NCBI GenBank assembly: GCA_001972305.1
Contig: BDDD01001815.1
Span: 124,001-188,000, forward strand
Direction of reading: 5' to 3'
DNA length: 64,000 nucleotides
Source: Cephalotus follicularis
Lineage: Eukaryota; Streptophyta; Magnoliopsida; Oxalidales; Cephalotaceae
Positions 54,970-64,000 of the stretch are shown piece by piece; within the stretch, counting starts at the first letter, position 1; every line of letters begins with the position of its first letter. The notes beneath the pieces were generated by a model that did no database searches, had not been told where the DNA came from, and saw nothing but the letters and a program-made list of their open reading frames with translations. Made by a program: the position numbers and the translations under genes.

Positions 54970-55188
54970 ATCAAGATTAATAATTAGTGAAACACATCTT
55001 TAAAAGGGCCCCACACATCCAAATGTGTCTTATCCTAACAATATATTATTGACCCCACACCTTTATAGCAATGCTATGACAAATCTGACTACATATTGAG
55101 AATAAAAAGTTCTAAACATTATCAGTCAAATTAACACATCAGCTGACAATTATATAGATCAAAGAAGAAAACTAAAACAGTGCCAAAC

Positions 55189-55303
55189 CTCATGTAATGC
55201 AGGAGCATCATTAGTGCCATCTCCGGTTACACCTACAACATGTCCCCTCCTTTTCAATGCTTGCACAAGCAATAGCTTATCATTGGGAGAAGACCGTCCT
55301 CAC
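55189..55303 (-). pseudogene. Ca2+-ATPase exon: [13 protein letters not shown]
   Basis: Acceptor AATGTACAG, donor GAG|GTTTGG. It encodes [12 protein letters not shown] and [21 protein letters not shown]: the P-domain motif TGDGxNDxPAL holds the Mg2+-coordinating Asp. The frame is open within the homologous part but reads out of phase with the exon's first bases. Confidence 0.93.
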
Positions 55304-55396
55304 CTGTACATTGGAGGAAAGATATCAACTTTGTTTCCACCGTACACATACAATAATGAGCTTGAATAATGAGGAATTCAGGTACGAAGATCAAAC

Positions 55397-55562
55397 CGAT
55401 ATCTTCTCAGCAGTTTCTTCTTTTTCAGTATCCGAAAGGGCACGAAATACCGCTCATTCAATTAGATTTGGCTCTGCATCTTCTTCACCTGACTTTGGAA
55501 TCCTTCATTCCAAAGCATTTGCTCTAGCAGTTTGAAGATTATCACCAGTGACCATGCAGACG
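55397..55562 (-). pseudogene. Ca2+-ATPase exon: MVTGDNLQTARA with two in-frame stops
   Basis: Encodes the hinge between N and P domains (MVTGDNLQTARA), then AEPNLIE, FRALSDTEKEE and AEKISV. TGA stops replace the conserved codons after NALE (55505-55507) and after NLIE (55454-55456). Both lie in the right frame relative to the conserved residues, so they are true nonsense changes and not intron sequence. The donor is probably ATATCG|GTTTGA. Confidence 0.92.
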
Positions 55563-55599
55563 TATATTCAACAAATAATTCAACTTTCTAGTAATTATA

Positions 55600-57160
55600 T
55601 TAGATAAACATTACAAAACATACAAAGTTAAGTTAAAAATGAAAGGTTTGAGGAACCCAACAGCATATATAGCATCAACCAGTATAAACTTTGAGATAAC
55701 CAAAAAATTCATTCAACATCTACTTCTAATCATTGTAGTCGACTTCAATAACCTCCAAGCAAAAAATTTGGCAAGCATCAATTATTTGTAGTTTTAAAAA
55801 ACACCCAATTGTATATAACAATTACAAGAATTATAGTTTATATACTTAAAACACATGATAAACTATATATGATTGAATAATTGTTCCCATGAAGATAGTC
55901 ACACCCTAACAATTACAAAATAACATACCTTCCCCTTAGGTGAATCAAGTAAATGTTTGAATTGACCAGAAAACTAATATCATTTGACATTGCTCCATCA
56001 CCAGTGAAAATAGCATTTAAGGGGACCAAACCCACATATAAAATCAGTTTCAATGAAAGTATCAAATGAATTTAGTAATCCACCTTCTTCAATTTTCAGC
56101 AAGAACTTGTATCATACACATCTCATACTTCACAAATCCTTAGGCAAAAATTACATAATTCAAAATAGTAGAAGCAAATTCATAATGCATAGGGGAGCCC
56201 TTGACTATAACATCAGGAATTCTCATTGACCAATTAATAAAATAAAATAATAATAAAATAAATAAATAAGAAGAGAGAGCATCTTACAAGGACACTTTAT
56301 TTTATCATGAATTTAGCAGAGTGGTTGATATGCATGGTTTTAGGGACGGGTGGAGGTGTTCTTCAAAAAGTTAACACTTTAGCTATGAAAATATTTATTG
56401 GATCACTAAACTAGGCATTCTACCTTGTTTTCTCATGTTATACTTTAGCCCTTATCTGTAAATATTTGAAAGATAAAAGCTTCATTATACAAATTGAAAA
56501 TCACAAAAGACAACTCACAATATTAGAAAGCAAACTCTGGAAATGTCAAGCTTACAAATTTCACTATTAGTAACACACACTGTAGATTTAGTATGCTAAT
56601 ATCAAAAATCATTCTCATTTCTAATTTCAAAATCTAAAAAATAATCAAAATCACAAAAATATATAAAACATTAAAGACCGTTCTGTAGCAATATAACAAT
56701 CACAGCAGTACCATCATAGTATAATAAGAATGGTCAAGCCAAGTTAATTAACTTCCATTTGTTTATAGACAACGGACATAAAAGATGTCCTCCTCCAATG
56801 AACACAAAGCGGCTCATAGGATACAACAGAAAGAAATAATAGAAAGAGAGCTCCAATATAAAGATCTACATTAGTCTGTAAGCTGAATATGTACCACCAC
56901 CGATAAACACCAGTATAGGCAAATATTAAATGGGCCAACATCACCCCCTCAAGTAAAAGCTTCCACCGTCGTTGACCAAAATGAGGATCCCAAATTCTAT
57001 AAGAAATAGATCTCACATAATAATAATAACAATATCTATAAATCGAAATCCAGTTTTCAAAATCCTATGGTGACTATCAACTTGTCAAGATAACATTATG
57101 ATCCCAAAAGAATAAAGTGGCATAGACGTTGGTCACAGATACATCCATTGTAAGTTCCAG
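55600..57160. other. Low-copy-looking AT-rich DNA, no clear feature
   Basis: No LTR ends, no repeats shared with the rest of the window and no recognisable exon except the doubtful piece at 55935-56045. An open frame on the minus strand (56744-57016, about 90 codons) has two hydrophobic stretches (LEGVMLAHLIFAYTG and YIGALFLLFLSVVSY). I do not recognise it, and it has no supporting context. This is probably old intron or 5' flank of the Ca2+-ATPase pseudogene. Confidence 0.4.
55935..56045 (-). pseudogene. Possible degenerate Ca2+-ATPase actuator-domain fragment
   Basis: On the minus strand one frame reads VPLNAIFTGDGAMSND and another, overlapping, SGQFKHLLDSPKGK before a GTATGT donor. These faintly resemble the family's VPLN-GDQVPADG and SGHSLAIDESS region of the actuator domain. 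If real, the central third of the protein is missing between here and 55562. The match is weak and could be chance. Confidence 0.3.
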
Positions 57161-57483
57161 GTTGTAAGTGTTTATATCGGGTTGTAATTGATTGTATATA
57201 TGTACAGTATTGCACATTATTTTATTCATGGATGGCTTTGATGGTATATTATATTATGGTATTTTCCATTCCATGGATGTTTATTGGTTATGGGGGTTCG
57301 AAAGAACCTATGGCGAGCTTTTGGGTTTTTTGCTGAAGGAAGCCCATATATAGGCGAGCTGAACTCTTCTTGGTCATAATTTCTCTTCTTCTCCTTCTAG
57401 AGAGAAAGTAAGAGAGTGAATTAGAGAGAGAAAGCTCAGATTTGAGCAAGGAAGGAGCCAATGGATTCGTGGCAGAGTGTAAC
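57161..57483 (+). promoter_or_regulatory. Promoter-like segment with TATA box and a truncated start codon context
   Basis: Contains CCCATATATAGGCGAGC near 57343, then a CT-rich leader (57378-57402), an AG-rich stretch and an ATG near 57461 followed by six codons (MDSWQSV) before LTR I interrupts at 57484. It could be the 5' end of a host gene or of a Copia LTR. No downstream exon is identifiable. Confidence 0.3.
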
Positions 57484-57855
57484 TGTAATGCCCCAGATCC
57501 GAGTCTACTTTATGCTCAAAGCGAACTTCGGGGAGTCGGTGCGTTACGTGGTGGTGAAACCTATAATCCTTTAACAATCCTACTAATTGCTAATATCTAT
57601 AAATAACCTGATATACTAAACCTTAAAATTTTATACTCTTATTTAAATCATCAGACATCATAACAATTATAGTCAACATCTTACATCTCCACAGGATCTA
57701 TCAAAAGGCATTATACAGCGGAAAACATTAGTTTATAATGTCATAAACTATTACACAAAACTATATTTCGTAACATAATTCGTAACATAATTTCTTCTCG
57801 AAATTATCACTTATGAGCTCCTGCCAAAGCTCGACTTTCCTCGTGCAATCTTTTC

Positions 57856-58846
57856 CTGGAAAATTTTAGTTGAAAAACAAAAACATTGAAAGGAGTGAGC
57901 ACCAATATAGCTCAGTAAGAACTATCGAAATAAAACATTATTCAAATCCATTTTCTAGTATTTTAATAAAACCAGTACATTTCACATTCATTCATTTCTT
58001 TTCTGATCATATCTCATGAATCAGAATATTTCATAAATACTGAGGGGTTTATAAAATTAATTAACCCTGTTGAACCATTGCTTCACCGGGGCATTGTGCA
58101 CTCCCCGATTATTATCCTTACATCACATGCATGTCCGAGAGCACTCTCCGCTCTTTAACATTAATCTTTTACTAGATTAATCCATCCTGGATCGCAATCC
58201 AGTTGTTGTTCATCTTAGTTTGTTGCCATTTCTCATTTCATAAAAATAATCATTTCTTGATACGTTGAGTGATCAGCTCAAAGCATTCATAAATAATTTT
58301 GTACAACATTTTCTAGAATTGATATTTCAAACGAAAATATTTTAAAATGGTAATATATAATTTCGTTAAGAAATTGGCAGCAATTCAACATAGAATTTAA
58401 GAATTTACATAAATTTAATATAGACATTTACCACGAATATTGAGTTGATAAAATAAACGGTTGCAACGAGCATAAAATTGCTTAATTAAAATATTAACTG
58501 AAAATTAACTTCCTCCACTCAGTCAGACGGAGATACCGATCATGTCGATGGGAAAGTTAAATTAAATTGAGTTGATAAAATAAACGGTTGCAACGAGCAT
58601 AAAATTGGTTAATTAAAATATTAACTGAAAATTAACTTCAAATTAACTTCCTCCACTCAGTCAGACGGATATACCGATCATGTCGATGGGAAAGTTAAAT
58701 TAAATTGAGACGAATACAAAAAAAAAAACTTTAAAAGAGTTAGTTGAAATTCCTTACATAAAATACTAACATAAAATATATTGACACAGTGGCCAGAAAT
58801 CCTTACTAACCTAAAGTACTTTTAGAAGAAGACTAGGGATCCTTAC
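57856..58846 (-). other. Predicted intron inside LTR I copy 2
   Basis: Minus-strand donor AGCAAG|GTAAGG at 58846 and acceptor TTTTCCAG|GAAAAGATTG at 57856, at the same places as in copy 1 despite heavy divergence elsewhere. Confidence 0.45.
58442..58700. repeat. 127-bp tandem duplication in LTR I copy 2
   Basis: GAGTTGATAAAATAAACGG begins both units (58442 and 58569). The second unit carries an extra internal repeat of ACTTCAAATTA. Not present in copy 1. Confidence 0.9.
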
Positions 58847-59134
58847 CTTGCTTTATCTCCTTCTCTCTTTTCTCCACACTGAAGAAATTGCTATGCTGAA
58901 ATCTCAGCAAAATTTTCCTATCTCTTCTTCCCTTCTCTCTTTCTTCCTCTCCTATTCTCTCCCAGACTCTATCTTCTTTCAGTAAAAATTCTTTCTCAAT
59001 TCTTCTTTACCTCTCACTTACATTTACACATATATATAGGGTAAAAAAACGTCGCCTCCATTTTCTCGTTTTTTGCCTATTTTTACCACGTCCGTTCGTT
59101 GCTCGACACGTGGCGCACAAAACGTCAAAAATGA

Positions 59135-59365
59135 CTCAAAGCGTCGATGTTTAACGCAAAGTGTCGACGGTTTGCCCTCAAAGTGTCGCTGGTTAACAGA
59201 ATTATCAAAGAAAACAGGCTTTAAGCATCGACGATTTAGAAATAACAAAGGAATAAGCGTCAACGCTTTTGCCTCAAAGTGTCGCCAGTTGTGTGTGTTT
59301 TAACAAAGGCAATGAAGACGAAGGAAAGTGTCGCCGCTTTCTAGCCAACTGTCCACGCTTTACTC
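59135..59365. repeat. GTCGACG-type array in LTR I copy 2
   Basis: Seven or more units (AAGCGTCGATG, GTGTCGACGG, GCATCGACG, GCGTCAACGC, TGTCGCCGC), 20-35 bp apart. Confidence 0.65.
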
Positions 59366-59530
59366 CTTTAAAATGGACATTTTTATCGCCGCAAAACATA
59401 CAACACACCATACAACACTTTGAACAATAACTTCAACCAAATTTCTGTTTCAACACAAATAGCCAATTCCTTAAAATATTTCTCAATCTCAACAATAGTT
59501 AAAATTTTACAAAATTTTCCGGTCATTACA

Positions 59531-61778
59531 GTATCATTTTGCGCAAGAAGCAATTCAAGTGTCGGGACTAGCAATAACAATACAATAACAATACAATGGT
59601 CGGGACTAGCAATATAAAAATACGGAAAACTTAAAACTTTGCAATACAGATCATTTTGCGGAAGAAGCAATGCAACAATCCATCCATACAATATAATACA
59701 GTACAAATCATTTACAATACCAATCTGTTACAATACACTTATCAACTCTTCAGTACAGTATTACAATGAGCTCTGTCAGATCCAGACGATCCCATTGGTC
59801 GATAGAGTCTTCAATCCTTCGGTCCGCTGCTACCCGCTGCTCTACCTATGCCGCACACAAAGGTACAACACAGCCCCACCCCGAAGGATGGGGTTAGCCA
59901 CACTGGCTAAGCAGAAACCTCATGCAGCATGTATGCATGTACAATGTGCAATATCGGTGAAAATCTATGCAATAACAATGTGCAGTGTGCATGGCATGGC
60001 AAAGGCATATGTACAGTTGGCAATCTGACTACCCATATGACAACGGCCCATAACAGAGCATACGGATAGGATCAATAATAATCAATAAATGGCAGACACT
60101 CAATGGTGGTGTATAAAACACCCAATAAATCAAACAATATCCTATAGAGCATGCGACCCCGGGTCAAATACAATGTCAATCAGTTAGCAGTGATCAATCC
60201 CATGGAAGGTAGTCCTTCAAAAAGGGTGGGAGATCTATCTAAGGTTCTCAAGCTGATCAGGTCTGAAACTTATAGATCTTCCAGCCTATGGATGGTTCAA
60301 TACAATCTCGATGAGCTACAACCGAGGGAGCTAATGATACTGTTAGGGAGCTACGGTCCTCTAGGGAGCATCAATCGACAATCAATCGGTACCGCTCATC
60401 AGCGTGTCAAAATAATACAGTAAATGAAACGATCGATGAAATAGGTGGACAGAGTCAACAACCTAACATGCCGACACGAATCATAAGGTCGCTCTATAGG
60501 ATTCATACAATACAATCAATCTGTCAGTGCAATGTCATTTCAATGTCAATAAGTGGTGATGTCTAATGGAGAAATGGTAATATGAGTCCAACGTTTCGAA
60601 CTTAGACTCACGAAACTTATGACCTAATCAATCAATCAGTACAGTCATTAAAACCATTTTCAAACACTTGAACACCTTCAGTGAGGCTCCAGTCAAGTGG
60701 CAATGTGAAAAGAAGTTGAAAACCAGCTTTAAAGTAGCTAAGAACTCCTTTCAGTCCATTAGGCGTCGAGGCCCTTGGTGAAAGACGTCGACGCATCTTT
60801 AAAATGGTTGAAAGACGTCGATGTCTTTCCCGAATTTTGTAGTGATCTAGCCGGAAGACGTCGATGTCTTTGAAGAAAGGCGTCGACGCGTTTCAATAAA
60901 ATTAGCCTGGGAATGTGCATCGATGTTCAGCATCGATGTCTTTCCTGGGGAAAGACATCTCGAGGCAAGGACGTCGATGTCTTTCAAAGACGTCGACGTC
61001 TTTACTGTGGAATCACAGATGCAACACTCTGAAGTGAAAGACATCGACGTCCATGGTCTAGGGGTCGATGTCTTTGCTGGGCAGGGTCAATTTTTGTGCA
61101 GAAAACCAGCCAATCTCATACCAAAATACAATTTAAAGCCATTCTTTGAAAACCAAGGTTTAAAATAGATCATTTGAGGTTAGTAAAACTTATTACAGCC
61201 TTCAAAATTCAGTTTCAATCCTCCTAGATCAGTTAGATCAAGGAAATCAATGAAAACCCTAGTTTTTTCAATTCAATGCAATACAATCACTCAATTCAAT
61301 CAATCATTCAATCAATCATGCAATTAAGCAATAGGCAATCAAGTAGGGAAGTCCTACCTTTAACGAAGCTTCAAAAGTTGAGCTAACGATCGATCAATGG
61401 CTGAAAACACTCAATAATCGGCTACTATGTCACTCAATCGGCAACTCACACTTGCAATCGGTATCCTTGTTGAAGGTGATGCAATCCGGCTGCTAGAGAG
61501 ATGGGGGGAGGCTGCCAACAAGAGAGAGAGAGAGAGAGAGAGAGAAGGATAGAGAGAGGGACAAGAATGAAAGAATGAGAGAATGAGAGTGAGAAATTGA
61601 CTTATATAGTCAATTTGACCAACTAACCGAAACTCAGCCCAAAATACTGACTATACATGCATATAATCAATACAATCACAATAGGTATAGGAATACCTCA
61701 ATTCAATAAAATTTGGTACAGTACAATACGGTACAATGTATGCATGAACAGTACGAAAAAGGAATTCGGGTCGTCACA
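59531..61778 (-). mobile_element. Ty3/gypsy element E 3' LTR (minus strand)
   Basis: On the minus strand it starts TGTGACGACCCG at 61778, directly after the polypurine tract. It has a TATA box ACTATATAAG (61601-61610), a CT microsatellite (61520-61546 as AG on plus), a donor-like AAAG|GTAGGAC near 61358 and a GTCGAC array (60760-61080). The left end is unclear because LTR I copy 2 is inserted there. The 3' region resembles LTR J (7000-7450). Confidence 0.75.
60760..61080. repeat. GACGTCGATGTCTTT array in LTR E
   Basis: About eleven units (GACGTCGACGC, GACGTCGATGTCTTTC, GGCGTCGACGCG, CATCGATGTTC), 18-30 bp apart. Several keep both the dyad and a CTTT tail. Confidence 0.85.
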
Positions 61779-61779
61779 T

Positions 61780-61791
61780 TCTCCCCTCCTT
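61780..61791 (-). other. Polypurine tract of element E
   Basis: Minus-strand AAGGAGGGGAGA immediately before the 3' LTR. It primes plus-strand DNA synthesis in this element class. Confidence 0.9.
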
Positions 61792-61831
61792 AAAATAATC
61801 TGGTCCCTAGATTCACCAGTGAATCGATCAA

Positions 61832-63669
61832 TCAGTCAAATAGGAAGGGATATGTATCTCTCATATCGTCCTCGTGCTCCCAGGTGCGCTCCATAGAACC
61901 ATGATACTGCCATGGAACACTGACCAGAGGAATGGCCTTGTTCCTCAATACTCTGATCTGTCTGTTAACAATCTGTATAGGTGTTTCAATAAATGATAAG
62001 TCAGGTTCTAGCTGAATCTGACCATACTCAATGATGTGAGAGGGATGTCGAACATATTTCCTCGTTTGAGAAACATGGAACACATCATGAACTCCCGAGA
62101 AGGCTGGAGGCAAGGCAAGCCTATAAGCCAGTCTGTCAATCCGATCCAATACCTCGAAAGGTCCAATAAAACGAGGAGAAAGCTTCCCTTTTTCCCGAAT
62201 CTCAAGACTCCTTTAGTGGGCGACACTTTGAGGAAAACATGGTCACCAACACTAAACTCCAAGCCTCTGCGATGAACATCAGCATAGCTTTTCTGTCTAC
62301 TCTGTGCAATAATCAATCGGTTTTTAATCAATTTCACTTTCTTTGAGGTAATCTGTACAATCTCTGGCCCCAAAATGCTCTTTTCATCGACATGATCCAA
62401 ACAAACTAGCGATCGGCACTTCCTACCATATAGGGCTTCATAAGGAGCCATCTGTATGCTCTCGTGATAACTATTGTTATACGAGAACTCAATCAAGTGT
62501 AAGTTGTCATCCCAGCTACCTCCAAAGTCGAGAACGCATGCACGAAGCATGCCCTCCAATGTCTAAATGGTCCTTTCGGACAAACCATCTGTTTGGGGAT
62601 GAAAAGCGGTGCTGAAACTCAATTCTATACCCATAGCTTCCTGTAACTTCCTCCAAAACCCAGAAGTGAAGCGAGAGTCTTGATCCGAAACAATGCTAAC
62701 GGGAGCTCCATGTGCTTTGATAATCTCTTTAAAGAACAATCTGGACAACTTTTCTCTAGAGTAAGTCATTCGGACCAGTAGAAAGTGGGCCGACTTCGTG
62801 AGTCGATCAACCACAACCCATATAGCATCATGTCTATCGCGTGTCAAAGGTAAACCGGACACAAAATCCATAGTAATGTGCTCCCATTACCACTCGGGAA
62901 TGAGCAAAGGCTGAAGCAAGCCTGACGGTCTCTGGTACTCTGCCTTTACTTGTTGACAAGTGAGGCATCTTGATACAAATTCAGCGATTTCTCTCTTCAT
63001 GCCAATCCACCAATAGCTAAGTTTTAGGTCACGATACATCTTCGTACTCCCTGGATGGATAGAGAGGTGAGATTTATGAGCTTGAGAAAGAAGCTCTTCC
63101 TTCAACTCGCTATCGACTAGAATGCAAATTCTGTTCCTGTATCTCAACAACCCATCTGTAGACAGGGAGAAATCGGGTTTCAATCCTTCATCAATTGTAG
63201 TAGCCACTTTCTGCAATTCAATATCCACTATATGAGCATCTTTAATCCGGTCAAGCAATGCAGGTTGCACATGTATATGGGAAAGAGTCATACAAAATAG
63301 CTTGCGACTCAATGCATCTGCAACAACATTCGCCTTTCCTGGATGATATTCAATGTCGCAAACATAATCATTAAGAAGCTCAAACCACCTTCTCTTTCTC
63401 ATGTTCAATTCCTTTTGTGAAAAGAGATATCTCAAACTCTTATGATTAGTGAAAACTGTGAACTTGGTCCCATAAAGGTAGTGACGCCATTTTTCAAGAG
63501 TAAAGACAATGGCCGCCAACTCTAAGTCATGCAGTAGGTAGTTTTCTTCATGTGGTTTGATCTTTCTCGATGCATATGCTATCACTTTGCTGTATTTCAT
63601 AAGAACGCAACCAAGCCCCTTTTCAAAAGCATTGATGTATACAACAAAGTCTTCATTCCCGTCTGGCAA
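61832..63669 (-). pseudogene. Ty3/gypsy (chromovirus-like) pol: RNase H, integrase, C-terminal domain
   Basis: Order on the minus strand: RNase H ([44 protein letters not shown]); integrase zinc domain ([10 protein letters not shown] ... CLTCQQ, the HHCC set); integrase core (IWVVVDRLTKSAHF, SDQDSRFTSGFW, HPQTDGLSERT, the D,D,E triad); then RLALPP, FHVSQTRKYV and a chromodomain-like tail TWEHEDDMRDTYPFLF. It cannot work: TAA after LLIPEW (near 62884), TAG after SERTI (near 62560) and a frameshift near 62190. Two RNase H catalytic positions are Asn where Asp is usual (VVYINAF and FTNHKSL). The tail suggests a Tekay-type chromovirus. Confidence 0.92.
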
Positions 63670-63902
63670 GGCTGGGACAGGAGCAAAAATCTATCTGTCT
63701 TTCAACTCTTGTAAACTTCTTTCACAATCACTATCCCATACAAAGGTAGCGTTCTTCTGTGTCAATCTGGTCAAAGGTGTAGCTAACGGGAAAATCCCTC
63801 AACAAATCGATGATAATACCCTGCTAAACCCAAGAAGCTGTGAACTTCGGAAGCATTCGTCGATCGTTTCCAATCTTTCGCTGCCTCTACTTTTGATGGA
63901 TC
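63670..63902 (-). pseudogene. C-terminal reverse-transcriptase remnant of element E
   Basis: Minus-strand fragments read [20 protein letters not shown], then [16 protein letters not shown], the usual thumb/connection part of gypsy RT. Stops and a frameshift break it between there and RNase H. The catalytic fingers and palm (YxDD) are not present, because LTR C sequence begins at about 63903. Confidence 0.85.
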
Positions 63903-64000
63903 CCCTTATCTTTTCTTATTTGTTCTTGAATTTTTGATGATGGATGTTTATTCTTATTGTTGTTATTCGTATGACTTGTTGATATCCTATATTGCCGATT
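63903..64000 (+). mobile_element. LTR C fragment at the window edge
   Basis: Aligns with 37360-37457 of the element C 5' LTR (TTTTCTTATTTGTTCTTGAA onward) in plus orientation. It runs off the window 10 bp before the position where LTR F interrupts the 3' LTR of C. Confidence 0.85.

Larger units (their letters stand above)
26678..55562 (-). pseudogene. Plant autoinhibited P2B-type Ca2+-ATPase (ACA8/9/10-like) pseudogene, introns swollen by retrotransposons
   Basis: Five exons on the minus strand (55562-55397, 55303-55189, 36036-35938, 27020-26904, 26774-26678) encode consecutive parts of a Ca2+ pump. Such pumps export Ca2+ across plasma or internal membranes, with calmodulin relieving autoinhibition. 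The visible parts run from the MVTGDN hinge through [13 protein letters not shown] and [10 protein letters not shown] to membrane helices M5/M6. The many short exons with intact phases fit the many-intron ACA8/9/10 clade and argue against a processed copy. Two introns contain full retrotransposons (27140-35896 and 36248-54969); without them they would be about 160 and 400 bp. Two in-frame stops, a deletion in M5 and LTR L inserted in the last exon make it non-functional. The N-terminal two thirds (apart from a doubtful piece near 56000) and the 3' end are not seen. Confidence 0.88.
57484..59530 (-). mobile_element. Solo LTR, family I, copy 2 (2.05 kb, minus strand)
   Basis: On the minus strand it starts TGTAATGACCGG at 59530 and ends GGGGCATTACA at 57484. 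The flanks GTAAC (57479-57483) and GTATC (59531-59535) agree at four of five positions. It shares with copy 1 the ATCGGGGAGTGCACAATG block, splice-like sites (58846 and 57856) and the GTCGAC array (59135-59365). A 127-bp tandem duplication lies at 58442-58700. Confidence 0.8.

Noticed and set aside
56744..57016. 90-codon minus frame with two hydrophobic stretches as a membrane-protein gene
   Set aside because: No family recognised, no splice or promoter context and no second copy; kept only as a remark.

Overview
This window is nuclear DNA from a flowering plant, probably a eudicot. The evidence is the set of plant retrotransposon lineages (SIRE-like Copia, chromovirus-like Ty3/gypsy), primer-binding sites matching plant initiator tRNA-Met (TGGTATCAGAGC), very long LTRs, and remnants of a plant-type autoinhibited Ca2+-ATPase gene. 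I cannot name the species. No intact host gene, tRNA, functional rRNA or CRISPR array is visible. Nearly everything is LTR-retrotransposon DNA in nested layers. Family letters below (A to L, X) are local labels. There are two N gaps (32329-32609 and 47596-47618) and one single N at 24225.

Layout. 1-6978: two outward-facing copies of LTR family K flank a decayed Copia element that is cut by a minus-strand gypsy LTR (H). 6979-12386: a minus-strand LTR (J), then a SIRE-like Copia element (LTR, PBS, gag-PR-start of IN) truncated at 12386. 12387-19066: a second Copia family arranged LTR-RT/RNaseH-LTR-RNaseH fragment-LTR, with one intact 422-codon reading frame. 19067-26677: a minus-strand LTR (L) split by a 4.9-kb LTR (A) and a 2.3-kb LTR (I). 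26678-55562 (minus): exons of a broken ACA8/9/10-type Ca2+-ATPase, whose introns hold element D (27140-35896, TSD GAAGA) and element C (36248-54969, TSD ATCAA). Inside C are two F-family LTR insertions; one contains LTR X, and X contains element B. 55563-57483: low-copy-looking DNA. 57484-64000: a second LTR I (minus), then a minus-strand gypsy element E (LTR, PPT, pol), then a fragment of LTR C.

Most insertions can be proven from the sequence: exact 5-bp target duplications occur for A, C, D, F and X, and near-exact ones for both I copies. Paralogous empty sites exist for the F insertions. The insertion order is therefore readable: host gene, then L/D/C, then F into C, X into F, B into X; and A and I into L.

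The most interesting shared property is that several unrelated long LTRs look like gene 5' ends. They carry a short leader, a consensus splice donor, a 1-3 kb intron and a consensus acceptor near the LTR 3' end. In families C, D and H the acceptor is preceded by a conserved GGACTAAC branch-site-like motif. Other shared modules are arrays of short dyads centred on GTCGAC, a conserved hairpin block in C, D and H, and a 5S-rRNA-derived segment at the end of LTR D. All identities are by eye; none was computed.
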